Shown here in pieces: positions 46,656 to 57,699 of a DNA stretch of 64,000 nt. The translations under genes were made by a program, and so were the position numbers. Every line of letters begins with the position of its first letter. Position 1 is the stretch's first letter. The stretch comes from Pachyseris speciosa (taxonomy: Eukaryota; Cnidaria; Anthozoa; Scleractinia; Pachyseridae): NCBI GenBank assembly GCA_016490735.1, contig JAEMWC010000453.1, positions 191,001 to 255,000 of the forward strand. Reading direction: 5' to 3'. The notes beneath the pieces are model-generated. The model worked only from the letters and a program-made list of their open reading frames with translations, had not been told where the DNA came from and did not search any database.

Positions 46656-47235
46656 TTAAAGTCCTTTCAAATGGTTGGAAATGCATTCCCCAGAGTCAAT
46701 GGCATCACATTCAGTGATACTCATCATTGTCACTTCATCCGTTTCACTGCTGTCAGCGCTTGCCCTGTTGTCATCAGTTGTGTCAATGTCTTGGCATTTC
46801 TCAGTGTTGGTTGGCCAGTTCTGAGAGGACTCGTCTGTTACAAGCAATGTCTTACAATTGCCTTTACGTTCTCACTCTTGTTGCTCTTCAAATGCTGCTT
46901 CAGTGCGTGGTGACCTTGGTGGTTTTACGTATTTTTTAAGCTTGTTTACATCTTCACACTGCTCAGTCCAAGGATAATCCTCATATGATTAGCTTTTGCC
47001 TCCCTACTTTCCTTCGCCTTTCCTTCTTAAATTCCAGCACTTCAAGACGCTGAAGATAATCCCCCACAAACGTTGATTTGAAAATAAACTTATCTGCAAA
47101 TAGAGCAACGCTCGTTGGTTCGGATAAAACCAGCCGGCCACTTCCTTGCTCTTTCTTCGCTTGGATCCTTGGCTGCCAGTCATCCTCACAGAAATATCAT
47201 GTACAAAACCAACTTTCTTAGAGTACAACAATTTA
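46656..47235 (-). other. Degenerate coding-like stretch, unassigned
   Basis: Minus-strand frames at 47231-47004 and 46847-46656 contain a basic GSQGSKRRKSKEVAG and an acidic TDEVTM..TECDAID segment. No domain or splice structure could be assembled; possibly remains of a transposon-encoded zinc-finger protein. Confidence 0.2.
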
Positions 47236-47239
47236 TAAA

Positions 47240-47945
47240 GGAGAAATATTCCACAAAGAGTCAGTTCTCGACATGAGAACCCACCTCAAACCAACAGAGA
47301 CATTCCAGTACACGTTCTTCACAACAGGTCGCCCAACGGGAGTAAAGAAAGGCTTTGTTAAAGGCGAAACTCTAAGACTCCTAAGAACAAATTCTTCAAA
47401 AGAAAAATTTGAAGGAAACATTAACAAATTTAAAACACATCTAATGGAGAGAGGCATTTTTATGGGAGGACTTTTATTAACAACACACTCTGCGATGTTT
47501 AATTTGAGGGACAACAACAGGCTCTCCTCCAACAAAACAACACAAAGAAACGAATCTCGTCCTTCGTAACGCAATACCACCCAGCAGTTAAAAACCTAAA
47601 AGAAATCCTAACGAAGAAGTGGTGCCAAATACAGCAACAACCATTGCTAAACGGGATTATTAAGGAGCCGCCTATAAATTATATCATACAGAAAGGGGCG
47701 CTCACTCAAAGACATACTCGTGAGAGCAAAGTTATAACAAAGGCTATAAAAGCAGACCATGTATTCCGGAGCCGTGTAAGCCTGCCAACCACACAAGATA
47801 AAAACTATAATGGCTTACTTCCAGAATACCTTAACAATATTATAACAAAGGCGATAAAACTAGATCACGTATTCCAGAGTCGTGTAGGCCTGTCAACCGG
47901 CCATTTAACACAACGAAACCTAAAGAAACTAACAATCTTAAATTA
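47240..47945 (+). pseudogene. Penelope-like element, C-terminal reverse-transcriptase fragment
   Basis: Frames read MRTHLKPTETFQYTFFTT, GFVKGETLRLLRTNSS and, after a frame slip near 47520, FVTQYHPAVKNLKEILTKKW and PLLNGIIKEPP. This is the conserved region of Penelope-like proteins after the catalytic core; compare HFKPTETFQYTHF at 55.4 kb. A GIY-YIG end is missing. A segment (ITKAIKADHVFRSRV / ITKAIKLDHVFQSRV) is tandemly duplicated at 47730-47895. Confidence 0.8.
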
Positions 47946-48522
47946 AAGTTAGTAGTAGCTACAAATATTATTTGCCATCAAACGCTATTAAAAGCAGAAG
48001 GAAAGTTTGTAATCAATTTGTATTCTGTCTACTATGTTTGTTCCATCATTTTTTTTAATATTAAAACATTGCGCCATTTCAAAGTTTTGCTAAAATATTT
48101 CACGTGACCCCCTCCTTTCCCTAATTTTTTTGGGATGCCCCCTGGAAAGTCATTTTTTTCGCATGCTCCCCCCCCCAAATCCCACCAGCTCCCCCCCCCC
48201 CCCGTACCTCATAAAAAATGAACGGTCCCTAATAGTCCCGCCGACGGCTCAGAGTAAAAACATTTTTTTTCAAGGCTTACGCTTCAATATTTTTAATGAA
48301 ATCCGTAAACTACTTTTATAACTGACTCAGTACTTCACGACCGCTCCACAGTTTAGTGGACACTGAATTTCTCTCATCGGGCACGTGGTCCTTTTGTGGT
48401 TCTCGAGTTTTCTTCTCACCAGCTTCTCGCCACACTCGCATCTTGTTTCTTTGTACGGGCAGACTTCCTTGCAAGCAGCACATTCGACTTCAAGCTCTTG
48501 CCAGTGTCGAATGTGCTGCGTT

Positions 48523-49336
48523 GCGGTGTCTAGGCCTTTCCCGATTGCGCTCGTAAAATACTAAAAAAGTGCTGGCAAAAATGGCTAAAAAGTGCTCAAA
48601 AAGTGCTCAAAATCTCAAAATAGTGCTCAACAAGTGCTAAAAGTTGTGAACAGTTACCTCTAAGCTTTCCTTTTACCACGGCAAAGTGTTGGTTTAGGTA
48701 CTCTTTGAGACGATCCCATGTACTCACATTGGTGGTTTTGGCGCTTCCTCTTTGCTTGTTCTTCCCTTTGTTGATCGGAACTTTTCGCTTTCGTGCTATC
48801 GAAGCACTTTCTGGAGCACCTAGGGATGCTCCAGCATTTACTATTATTGCAATTGGGTCAATCACTTCTTCGTCTTCGGTGCTATTGTTTTCCGACTGAT
48901 TTAGTGCTTCCATTTGTGCTCTTGAAAAACTAAAGCCGGTTACGAATTGTAAATAAATTCAGCAGTACTAGTGTAAAACCTAGACATCAGATGATTTAGA
49001 AATTTGAGATTACACACATATGATACATCAGCCAATCAGAAACTTCTGTTCTCACGCTCAGTAAGGATAAGTCCACGTGCCTTTCCATGACAACGGTCTT
49101 TCATTCAAATTTATGACCTGGAACACGATTCTCGTTGCGAGCGACACACAGTTTTTGCTTTAAAATGTTTTAGAAGACATATGTTGCTCGAAATTTGCTC
49201 GAAATGTGAAAGATTGCTCAAATGTTGCCCAAAGTGCGAAAAGTGCTTAAGGGTGCTCAAAATGCAAAATAGTGCTCCAAACTCAAAAGAGTGCTCAAAA
49301 GGTGCTCAGCGGAATCGTGAAAGGCCTAGCGGTGTC
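48523..49336 (-). mobile_element. hAT-like transposon in a coding exon, exact 8-bp duplication
   Basis: GCGGTGTC occurs at 48523-48530 and 49329-49336. The 798-bp insert (48531-49328) starts TAGGCCTTTCCCGATTGC and ends with the complement of TAGGCCTTTCACGATTCC. AGTGCTCAAA motifs crowd both subterminal regions (48560-48640, 49195-49315), as is usual in hAT elements. A minus-strand exon (48913-48663) encodes MEALNQSENNSTEDEEV... STWDRLKEYLNQHFAVVKGK and ends at a donor (AGAG|GTAACT). It resembles the start of a zinc-finger hAT transposase, but the catalytic part is absent, so the copy is non-autonomous. Confidence 0.92.
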
Positions 49337-49539
49337 GAGGGGGAATGTTTGATGGCACCAGAGAAGCTTTCCTGCACGGTGAAGCATGCTGTTCGCTTTT
49401 CTGTTCGTGCAGTAAGTTGTCACTGGTTGCCTACAAGTTGAAGCCCTGGCCGGCGATCCCTTGATCTCCTCGACGCAGAAACCACAGAAACTGTGCCAAC
49501 ACGGAATGATGATTTCCGCATCGAGTAATGGATTTTTGC

Positions 49540-50300
49540 TGCGAACATAGAAGAGAATAAGATTAGAAGCTTGTTCAAGTTAAATCGATGAAGTCACCTC
49601 ATAACAAAACTATCCAGGTACCACAGGTGAACTGGACGGCGCTAAATCGTCAGGGACAATGACTTGTTCGAATACTTGCTTGGAAGGAGAATCCATTATC
49701 AAGCTTAACTCACGTACTGTATACACAGTCGAAGCAAATCTCAGAGAGTGGCAGCGACATAAAAAAGCAATTGTTTGTTGTTGAAAAATCCGTTATTGTT
49801 CTAGCCTCCCACGCAGTCGTTTTTAGGGGCCTCGTATTTCACCTCCTTACCATAACTGTTCCGGTCAAACGCGTATATTGCGTGCGCGAAAAAGACTATT
49901 TTCGCGCGCGCTCAGATCGTGCGCACGTTTGCGTGTTTCCGTTCTTGCTCTATCCGTTATACATGAATTTCCCAGCCTTTTCTTGTATGTTGGTTTTAGC
50001 TTCGTCAAAGTTGCGACAACGAATGCACGAGTTTGATTAACAATGCGAAAAAACTCAGAATACACCACGGAAATGTTGGCTACTAAGGGGCCCACTAATG
50101 ATACTGGGTTAGCTTAAGGTGAGGGTACATGTGAATTTGATTGAAATTTTAAGGATTCTGAAGAAGGGATTGAAATGGGGAGAAATGTTTAGAAATACCA
50201 TAAGACAGTTCATTGACACCCCACAAGGGCACAGTAAGGTGCTGGGGAACTGTTTGGTATCAGTCCGCTAATTTTCATATTCAAATTCAAATTCAGTAAA
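49540..50300. other. Upstream area of the RING/TRAF gene
   Basis: A minus-strand ATG at about 49694 opens MDSPSKQVFEQVIVPDDLAP, followed by GTACCT. It could be the first coding exon, but its phase does not fit the RING exon (which needs two bases upstream), so an exon is missing or the ATG is wrong. TATATTGCGTGCGCG and GC-rich CGCGCGC lie at 49875-49905, perhaps promoter sequence. Confidence 0.35.
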
Positions 50301-50448
50301 ATAAACGTCTGTGGCTTCATAGTTCAGTTGGTTAGAGCATCGCACCGGTTCAAACCCGGTTCAAGTGCTGAATTTTTTTTACAGGCTTCTTTTTACAATT
50401 GCATAAATTGCGTTCACAACTGCGAGGATCATTCTTCATTTGACTGAT
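50300..50448 (+). mobile_element. tRNA-Thr-derived SINE, partial
   Basis: GGCTTCATAGTTCAGTTGG, TAGAGCATCGCACCGG and GTTCAAACCCGG, then CAGGCTTCTTTTTACAATTG and the shared tail. The anticodon-to-variable-loop stretch is deleted. No clear target duplication. Confidence 0.8.
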
Positions 50449-50649
50449 ATCGAAAACTGTCAGTGGAATTATAAGTAAATCTCGTTTATTTCTTTCTTCG
50501 CAATCCTTTTTATCCTTGCACTGTACTTGTATGGTCCGCAACTTATCCCCCTAATTTAAACAGGCTTTTCACTTCTGAAGAAACGTAACTTTGGAATGAT
50601 ATGCTGAACTGACTATCTTGCTCAAACCACGCCCTACCTAGTTAATCTT

Positions 50650-50925
50650 ATATCCTTGATATTTTCAACATTAACGCTTTCGTTGTTGCTTGTACTGTAC
50701 TCCGATCATAATAATCTCCTTCCTAACTTTTTTGATACATACTCTTTTCTCTGCGTACGTACGTGCAATCCACGAAACCCCTGTAACTATCATCCACGTT
50801 ATTTTAGAACCGATACTGAACAGTGTGCGATCCTTTACCAAGGGCCTTATATGTTTCAATTCCCTACCCCGTGATCTTGCCTCATCTCCCAGATATTCAG
50901 TCGATTATTTTAATGTTCTCCTGTA
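50650..50925 (+). pseudogene. LINE reverse-transcriptase C-terminal fragment A
   Basis: Frames read LLPNFFDTYSFL, RNPCNYHPRYFRTD and, after a slip, FNSLPRDLASSPRYSVDYFN. The last is the NSLP motif region near the C-terminus of CR1/L2-type proteins. It runs directly into fragment B. Confidence 0.6.
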
Positions 50926-51540
50926 TGGTCCAGCACATCAAAGACTGAGAACGTCTCCAAACTGCAAAGTGTCCAGAATTTTGCTGCAAGAGTTGTCACA
51001 GGCTCGAGAAAATTCGAACACATAACACCTGTCCTGAAGGACTTAAATTGGCTTCCTGTTTGTAGTATGCTGAAATGTACTGTTGGCACTCTCACGTTTA
51101 AATGTGTTAAGGGACTAGCGCTAAGATACTGATCTCTGTTCCCGCTTTGTCACTAGGGCTACTGTGCACGATCGGAATACTAGAAATAAGAACAAATTAG
51201 ATATTCCAGGATACAAATCTGCTGCTGGGCAGCGATCTTTTCTGTGCCGATCAGTAACTATGTGGAACTCATTGCCGACTGCTATCACTGATTGTAACAG
51301 CCTAGAAATGTTTAAGAGGAAATTGAAAGATTATCTTTTCCAATTATATTTTTCAAATAGTTGATTGTATCATTGTACGATGATTATTATATATTTGCAA
51401 ATTAGGACTGAACGCCCTTTTTATTGTAGACAATATTTAATATACATTTGTAAATTACGATTGATAAGTATTTTCCTATTGTAGATAATAACTAATGTAT
51501 TTTTGTGAATTAGGACTGAAAAGCCTTCTTGGAGCCCTAA
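50926..51540 (+). pseudogene. LINE reverse-transcriptase C-terminus B with 3' UTR
   Basis: SLQNVQNFAARVVTGSRKFE, HITPVLKDLNWLPV and, after a frameshift near 51150, LDIPGYKSAAGQRSFLCR and SVTMWNSLPTAITDC, ending at a stop near 51364. These are the end motifs of jockey/CR1-type reverse transcriptases. The UTR ends CCCTAATAAAGATTATTATT. Confidence 0.85.
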
Positions 51541-51545
51541 TAAAG

Positions 51546-51605
<60 letters not shown>
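51541..51605. repeat. (ATT)n tail of LINE B
   Basis: About 21 ATT units directly after AATAAAG. Confidence 0.9.
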
Positions 51606-51606
<1 letters not shown>

Positions 51607-52580
51607 TCCAGCTTTGAGACTTCACTGTAAAAGTCTAAATTAAACTCGCCCGTCCTCTGACATATTATCTTCATTTCATTTACTTATGGATGGAGGAACC
51701 CAATATTCAGTGATAAGCTTCCAGCTGCTATTGGGCTTTCTCGCTACATTTCTAATAAGAACTCTGATTACACAATTATGTTGTCTGAATTAATATTTGA
51801 ATGATATAATTGTGGCAAATAATACTAAATAGAGGTACGAGAGCTGTATTGGGCGAATATCAACTCGAGGCCTCGGACGTAGCAAAGCGAAAAAAAAAAA
51901 ATGTCTGAGGGAAGAACTACGCCGGGCGTCGATAAAATCGCGCTCATGAAACATTATTTTGGAACATAGAAAAATCTACTTTAACAAGCATCTTGATCAC
52001 AAAAACCTGAAATGGCACAAAAATATAGAATACCTGAAGTTGATAAAAGGACTAAAGGAACGAAGAGGAACTGACAAAAGATTCTTAAAGCAGGAAGGTC
52101 TACAGGTTACAGGGGTATAGAGTCAGTAAGCCCCAGTCAAACGATCAAACATTTTCGTCCAACATCCTGTTGGAGGAAGGCATATTTGACTGTTAAGGCA
52201 TAACACAGGTATTAATTTGATTTGCTATTATAGAGCTGAATAAGAAAAATCCAACAAAAGCTGTCTCGAAATTAGGGCAAACCTTTTTTTATGTTTTACG
52301 ACTAGCTTTCAATGATTAAAGAGTAGGTTTAACATGTTTTACAAAATCGCCTACCTAAAGGTTTTGCCGTGTTTGAAACAAATGGAAAATGAATGGCTCG
52401 TTCCCTTGAAAATAAGGGAGCAAATTAACTTGGCTCATGGTGTTCGCCATTTTATTTCTCCACAAAACCATTTTACTTTGAACTGAGCTTGTCCACCAAG
52501 TTTTGGAGCAGTCTTGAATTTGTTTTTGTTTCTTTTTTTTTTTTTTTCCGTTTCTTTTTTGATCAATTTTGACTTAAGTA
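51606..52580. other. No gene; relic of the ATCAAACATTTTCATCCAACA repeat
   Basis: CAAACGATCAAACATTTTCG..CCAACATCC at 52139-52170 matches the repeat near 2.9-3.3 kb. Nothing else is supported. Confidence 0.4.
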
Positions 52581-52589
52581 CAGAACGAC

Positions 52590-53060
52590 GTTACAATTCG
52601 AAAATAGCTTAGCATCACTCCCAACGCGCGCATTGAATGATTTTCGATGTTTCGAAATTGCCACAAAGGAGTTCTGTTTGCATAAATATTTTTGGCGCTC
52701 ATTCCACGATGCATTAAACGCGTGTAGTTTACACCTCACAGGATCAAAATCTCCTTTAAGCCATTTACCTAAGCTCAAACGCACCTTTAACCAACCAGCG
52801 ACTGTATCTGACAAGAAGGAAAAATCACTAAAGGACATTCTTGTCCTCGCAAAACTTCCTTCAATCACACAACAATCTTAAAATCAACGAAGCGTTTAGT
52901 TACAAACTTGAAGGAAATTTACTTGTGATCACCTAAACTGACTCCAAACAGTATTCGCGCAAATTTAGCGATTACAACTCAGCTGAGTCTACAAACGAAA
53001 GCCCGATCACTTACATCCTGAAACTGATCACCCCGATAACGAACGTAAAACGTCATTTTT
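52590..53060 (+). pseudogene. Penelope-like element 3' end, copy 1
   Basis: NQPATVSDKKEKSLKDILVL with AKLPSITQQS then a stop at about 52881, the linker found after the reverse transcriptase. The 165-bp segment 52605-52770 is duplicated at 53098-53260, and 52957-53047 at 53860-53952. Copies are therefore arranged head to tail, as reported for Penelope elements. Confidence 0.7.
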
Positions 53061-53069
53061 GGATCAGTA

Positions 53070-53955
53070 TGCACTTTATCACAGAACAACTATATTTCGC
53101 AAATACATTTACATCACTCTCAACGCACTGAGTGATTTTCGATCCTTCGAAAACACCGCTAAGTTGTTCTGTTTGCATAATTTTGCGCTCATTACACGGT
53201 GCATTGAACGTGTGATCTTCACAGCTCACAGGATCGAAATCCCCTTCACGCCCTTGGATAATCTATATCTTCCAATAAGAATCCCGCTTGTAACTAACCA
53301 ATCACAAAACACTCTGCGGGTTGAAGTCCGCTATATAAAGAGACTTAATTCTACCTTCAGCACTCGAAACTAGCTCTCCTTTTGAGCTCTTCGAAAAAAG
53401 CTTAAAGCAATTGACGAAGGATCCAATCTTTTGGTTCTGAAACCGGTCTTGCATCTCAAAGCTGAAACACAGTTCTTTGCAGAACTCTACCATGGTGCAG
53501 ACAGTTTCCGACAAGGAGATGATTGTCATTTTAAAACACTACGTCTCTTAGGAACTAACTCAGTCAAAGAGATCTTTGAAAACAACAAACGAGACTTTAA
53601 ACAAAGTTTCTGTAAAAGAAGCTACCCTCCAACACTCGTTTTAAAGAAAATCCTGATTGAAGTTAAGTTCACCTACAGAAAAACATATCTTTAACCAGCC
53701 GCCGATTGTATCTTACAAGAACGTTAAATCACTAAAGGGCATTCTTGTCCTCGTAAAACGTCCTTCAATCGCACAACAATCATAGAATCCACAAAGCGTT
53801 CAGTTACAAACTTGAAGAAAATTTGCTTGTGATCACCTAAAATGACTCCAAACAGTATTCGCGCAAATTTAGCGATTACAACTCAGCTGAGTCTACGAAC
53901 GAAAGCCCGATCACTTACATCCTGAAACTGATCACCCCGATAACGAACGTAGAAG
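53070..53955 (+). pseudogene. Penelope-like element 3' end, copy 2
   Basis: 53530-53690 reads LRLLGTNSVKEIFENNKRDF; 53695-53787 reads NQPPIVSYKNVKSLKGILVL and ends in a stop at the same place as copy 1. It is followed by the shared GTTTACAAACTTGAAG / TCAGCTGAGTCTAC tail. Confidence 0.7.
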
Positions 53956-53959
53956 CAGA

Positions 53960-55561
53960 GGACTCGTCGACTTTAATAAACAAAGGAAAACGACTGCTCA
54001 TCCCTTCCCTGTCAAATCCACATGGCAACCACCAATTCATAACTCAGTTGATCTTGAAAACTACTTGGAAGAGACCAAACTCGAACTAGCTTCGACAATG
54101 TTCCGACCTCACTATGACAGCATTGCAGCGAACGAAAGAAAAGCTTTGGCAACCATGGCAACCACCAATTCATAACTCAGTTGATCTTGAAAACTACTTG
54201 GAAGAGACCAAACTCGAACTAGCTTCGACAATGTTCCGACCTCACTATGACAGCATTGCAGCGAACGAAAGAAAAGCTTTGGCAACCATGGCAACCACCA
54301 ATTCATAACTCAGTTGATCTTGAAAACTACTTGGAAGACTGAGACCAAACTCGAACTAGCTTCGACAATGTTCCGACCTCACTATGACAGCATTGCAGCG
54401 AACGAAAGAAAAGCTATTAACTCACTTAAGCGCAGTAGCAAAATTAATCTCCAAAAAGCCGACAAAGGAACAACAACAGTCATTATGGACACCGCACAAA
54501 AAATACAAGAAGGCTCACAACAATTATCTGACGATAAATTTTACACGCCTCTCACATCTCTTATTGTGCTGGACACTGCCCGAAAAGTTAACGAAATAGT
54601 TAACAAACTATTCCGCTCAGGTAATATCGATAAAATGACTCACAAATGGTGGACAATCGGTCTAAAACAACCGCGAATACCAGAATTTTGCACGCTGACT
54701 AAATCCACAAGAAAACACCAGTTGGCAGACCAATTTTTTCTGGTAGTAGCGGCCCTACAGAACGTATTTCCAGTTTCGTGGACTCACTATTACAACCCTT
54801 CGCTATCAAACAAGAGTCATATTAAAAGACACCACTGATTTTATCAATTTCATCGAAAATAAGGAAATTCAAAACGATTTTATTTTAGCCACTCTTGACG
54901 TTAGTTCCCTCGACACTAACATTCCTCAAACAGAAGGAATTGATGTTATCTGCCGCCATTACGAGTACCACTATGAGCATAATCTACCAATTCCCACCAA
55001 CGATTTACGGGAACTCATGCAGCTTATACTAGAAGGAATTCTTTCCAATTCAACGGAAAGCATTTCGTACAAACCCATGGCATCGCTATGGGAACTTAAA
55101 TGGCGGTCGCTTTCTCTGTCATATTTATGGCAGATCTCGAAAAACGACTACTAATGGCTAGCCCACATAAACCTCTCGTTTGGAAAAGATATGTTGATGA
55201 CATATTTTCATTGTGGAACATTCATATTACAGAAGTTTCTGATTTCGTAAACTTCGCTAACTCCTTCCACCTCACAATCAAGTTCACTTGTGAAATGTCA
55301 TCAGAACGCGCTGCTTTCCTTGACACTGAGGTTTTCAAAGGACCTCGACTCTCAACTCTCAAAATCCTTGATTTACAAACACACTTTAAACCCACTGAAA
55401 CTTTTCAGTACACGCACTTCTCATCATTCCACCCTTTTAACTTTAAAAAGGGTTTTATCAAAGGAGAAGCACTACGTCTCTTAAGAACTAACTCAGTCAA
55501 AGAGCGGCCGCTGGATCTGGAATTTTGTAAACAAAAAGGATACCACTTTCACAGCCCTTAG
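53960..55561 (+). pseudogene. Penelope-like reverse transcriptase, frameshifted
   Basis: In order: LELASTMFRPHYDSIAANER (in a 133-bp tandem triplication), NLQKADKGTTTVIMDTAQKI, then frame slips to SGPTERISSFVDSLLQPFAI, ATLDVSSLDTNIPQTEGIDV, and NSFQFNGKHFVQTHGIAMG. The frame at 55100-55561 contains MAVAFSVIFMADLEKRLL, WKRYVDDIFSLW (catalytic YVDD) and HFKPTETFQYTHF. It ends prematurely after LRLLRTNSVKE. At least three frameshifts are needed to read it, so it is not active. It is the longest retroelement copy in the window and gives the family its identity. Confidence 0.88.
54025..54413 (+). repeat. 133-bp tandem triplication inside the Penelope copy
   Basis: GCAACCACCAATTCATAACTC begins at 54025, 54158 and 54291. 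Units 1 and 2 are nearly identical; unit 3 has a small insertion and then continues into unique coding sequence. 133 is not a multiple of 3, so the frame is lost. Confidence 0.92.
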
Positions 55562-55775
55562 TAAAAAAAAGTTCAGTATATGTATACACATGTGTTGGAT
55601 GGCAGACATATAAACTCCTAAATCCTCACTTTAATTCGAAATATTCATCAATGCACAGAAAAACCAATGATTCAGAGGCATGTGTGCCACTTTTACAACA
55701 AAAACAGATCAAAAGGAGATTACACCACTGAAACGAGACACTGTATGGACATTGCATTTCAAAATTACAAATATT

Positions 55776-55841
55776 ATGACCCATGCTGTAGAAATTCTGC
55801 GGTCTGTAATGACCCATGCTGCAGAAATTCTGCGGCCTCAA
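55776..55841 (+). repeat. 33-bp tandem duplication
   Basis: ATGACCCATGCTGTAGAAAT at 55776 recurs at 55809 with two or three changes. Confidence 0.85.
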
Positions 55842-56350
55842 ATGAGTAATGCAATCGCTTAACAATGCAGATTGTTTACGAATATAAGCTTAGAGTTTTC
55901 TTAAAATAACGTTGCTGCCAGAGTTTTGTCGATTCATTTTAGTTTATAGTAGTTGGAAATTTTGTAATTTCTTAAGAGTATGAAAGAGGTTTGTTCATTT
56001 TAATGAATTCTTCGTCTCTTTTTGTCTCTTTCTGCTTTGCTTGCATTTGCACACGCCATTTATTTCCCCGCGCAAACTGCGGCTTCAAGGGGGAATTGCT
56101 GACAGCCGTTGTTTCTGGTATGTAAGAGTTAAGATTTTTTCTTCTCGTAAAAATGAATTGTTTAAGAGCCCCACGAGAGTTGCGACAGACGTCTGTTGTC
56201 GATGACTGTTGGGGTAATTAATATATCTTTGTTGGCAGAATCACAAGCACGGGCCTGTGGGTATTTGACTGAAGCGACGGTCTGCAAACAAGCACTGCGA
56301 CGAAAAACTTAGCCAAAGCAAATTAAATTGCTGCTTCCCATTACGTGAAC
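55842..56350. other. No gene recognised
   Basis: No supported feature. Confidence 0.4.
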
Positions 56351-56353
56351 AGG

Positions 56354-56467
56354 ATGATTGCTGTGGCAATTGTTTATACAAGAACATTTCTTTGTGAAAA
56401 ACATTTATTGCTGGCCGATCATGATAAGAGGATCTGCAACAACGAAGGATACATTCCGCCTAAAAAG
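56354..56467 (+). CDS. Possible coding exon, uncharacterised
   Basis: ATG at 56354, then VYTRTFLCEKHLLLADHDKR and ICNNEGYIPPKK, ending at donor AAAAAG|GTAAGA (56468). The donor is good and composition is protein-like, but no partner exon or homologue is recognised. Confidence 0.3.
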
Positions 56468-56469
56468 GT

Positions 56470-57450
56470 AAGACATTTGCGTTTTTAAATTCCACCCACT
56501 TCCGAAACGTTACTTTGCATAACAAAACGATTTGAAGACGTTTTAGACAACCTTCCCCTCCCACAGACACACCCCCAGTCATACATTGTTTGGTTGGTTT
56601 GTTTGTTTCTTAATCGACTAGCAGTCAGTCTCGAGTCCACAAAACCCTGACAGGGGAGAACTCCTAAGAAATATTGAAGACCATGAAATGGGTAAAAAAA
56701 ATGGAAGAAGAATAGAGGAAAGCATAAGAAAACAAACACACTTCTGTTGAACACAATTGAATATTGTGAGAACATGTGAAATATGTGGGACTATCAACAT
56801 GAAGCAAAAATTTCTCTGGATTCTACAGGACTTGAAATGGTCAGTTGTGTTGAGATAGCGTGCAAGATAAAAAGTGTACCGGTTAAAATAAAAATGTTGA
56901 TGATCACAAATTAACGTCTCTGCCAAACTGCCAAGAAAAGAAGCCATCTTAAAGACCTCAGTGTTTTAGTAACCCATTTTAAAGACGCTGAACTGTATTT
57001 AGACTGGATTTTTACTTGCAATAACAAACATATTTCCCCTATTGAAACACCCCCAATAACACCACAAATCAACAGTAAATATAAGAAAACAAGATTTTTT
57101 TTAATATCCACACCAACATTATTGTAATAGAATAGAATAAAAGGTGTGGTCATTTACAGTCGCTGCAAATGTTGCAAACAGATCATTACTTGATGGATGG
57201 ATATTTTGCCAACAGAAATAACTCGGCAAAATAATTATACACTTGATGGAAAAACGACAAAAAGATGAACTGAACAGTGAATTAAAAGGAAACATCATGC
57301 TTCAAAGAAAACTTAGAGGTACACTTTTAAAAAGGAGATTAGATATAATGACAATCGTCCATGTGTAAGGCAACATAATTTAGCCTTAATTTGCCCCTTC
57401 CAAAAATAACAGTAACAGTTCCTATTTCATATCACATAGTTTGAGCCACT
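56470..57450. other. No gene recognised
   Basis: Open frames on the minus strand are without known motifs. Confidence 0.4.
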
Positions 57451-57696
57451 CTAAGGGGGTGATTACATGGGGAATTTCAGCCTGGTTAGCTGGGCTGAGA
57501 TTTCAGCCCGTGTTCTGGAAGAAACCCTCTTAAAATGAAAGTGGCGATTACATGGAGAAGGTTTCAGCCCGGGCTGAAAATCCTCACCTGGTTTGTGAAA
57601 CCAGGCAAGGATTTTCAGCTGAAATTTTGTCATGTAATTGCAACAGTATTTCAGCCCGCCCCACTGGGCTGACATTCGCCATGTAATCAGGCCTTA
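57451..57696. mobile_element. MITE, GGTGATTACATGG ends
   Basis: GGGGGTGATTACATGGGGAATTTCAGCC at the left is mirrored by the complement of GGCCTGATTACATGGCGAATGTCAGCC at the right. CTAA/TTAA stand at the borders, so a TTAA or TAA duplication is possible. CAGCC and GGCTGA motifs recur inside. Confidence 0.75.
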
Positions 57697-57699
57697 AAA

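Larger units (their letters stand above)
46224..48232. mobile_element. DNA transposon-like 2-kb unit with G-rich terminal inverted repeats
   Basis: The left end TTAGGGGCCATTCATTTTTTACGAGG is mirrored by CCTCATAAAAAATGAACGGTCCCTAA at the right, each followed inward by G/C runs and TGGGATTT. No transposase is recognised. Inside are a Penelope fragment and a fragment similar to the hAT subterminal region (46537-46655). No clear target duplication, so end positions may be a few bases off. Confidence 0.6.
40584..49538 (-). pseudogene. RING/TRAF-type zinc-finger gene, RING exon split by a transposon
   Basis: Minus-strand pieces in order: 49538-49329 joined to 48522-48334, then 43238-43061, then 40780-40584. 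The first reads NPLLDAEIIIPCWHSFCGFC (RING core C-x-H-x2-C-x2-C), then across the insertion TATQHIRHWQELEVECAACK, CECGEKLVRRKLENHKRTTC and PMREIQCPLNCGAVV, typical TRAF zinc fingers. Exon 43238-43061 adds PSHSLICPKVVNECPVVGCG and EFVKKHWEEQQYKHVNLL, another finger, with donor GTAAGT. Exon 40780-40584 (phase 0 in, GTAAGT donor) is unrecognised. The donor at 48333 (GTACTG) is weak but phase-correct; otherwise a TGA follows at 48327. The last RING cysteine pair looks incomplete. The family acts in ubiquitin ligation and immune or stress signalling. The first exon and the 3' end are not found. If the insertion is not fixed, the other allele may work. Confidence 0.65.

Noticed and set aside
52633..52881. 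Independent small gene
   Set aside because: Its end matches the Penelope linker (SLKDILV) and the rest is shared with a second Penelope copy.
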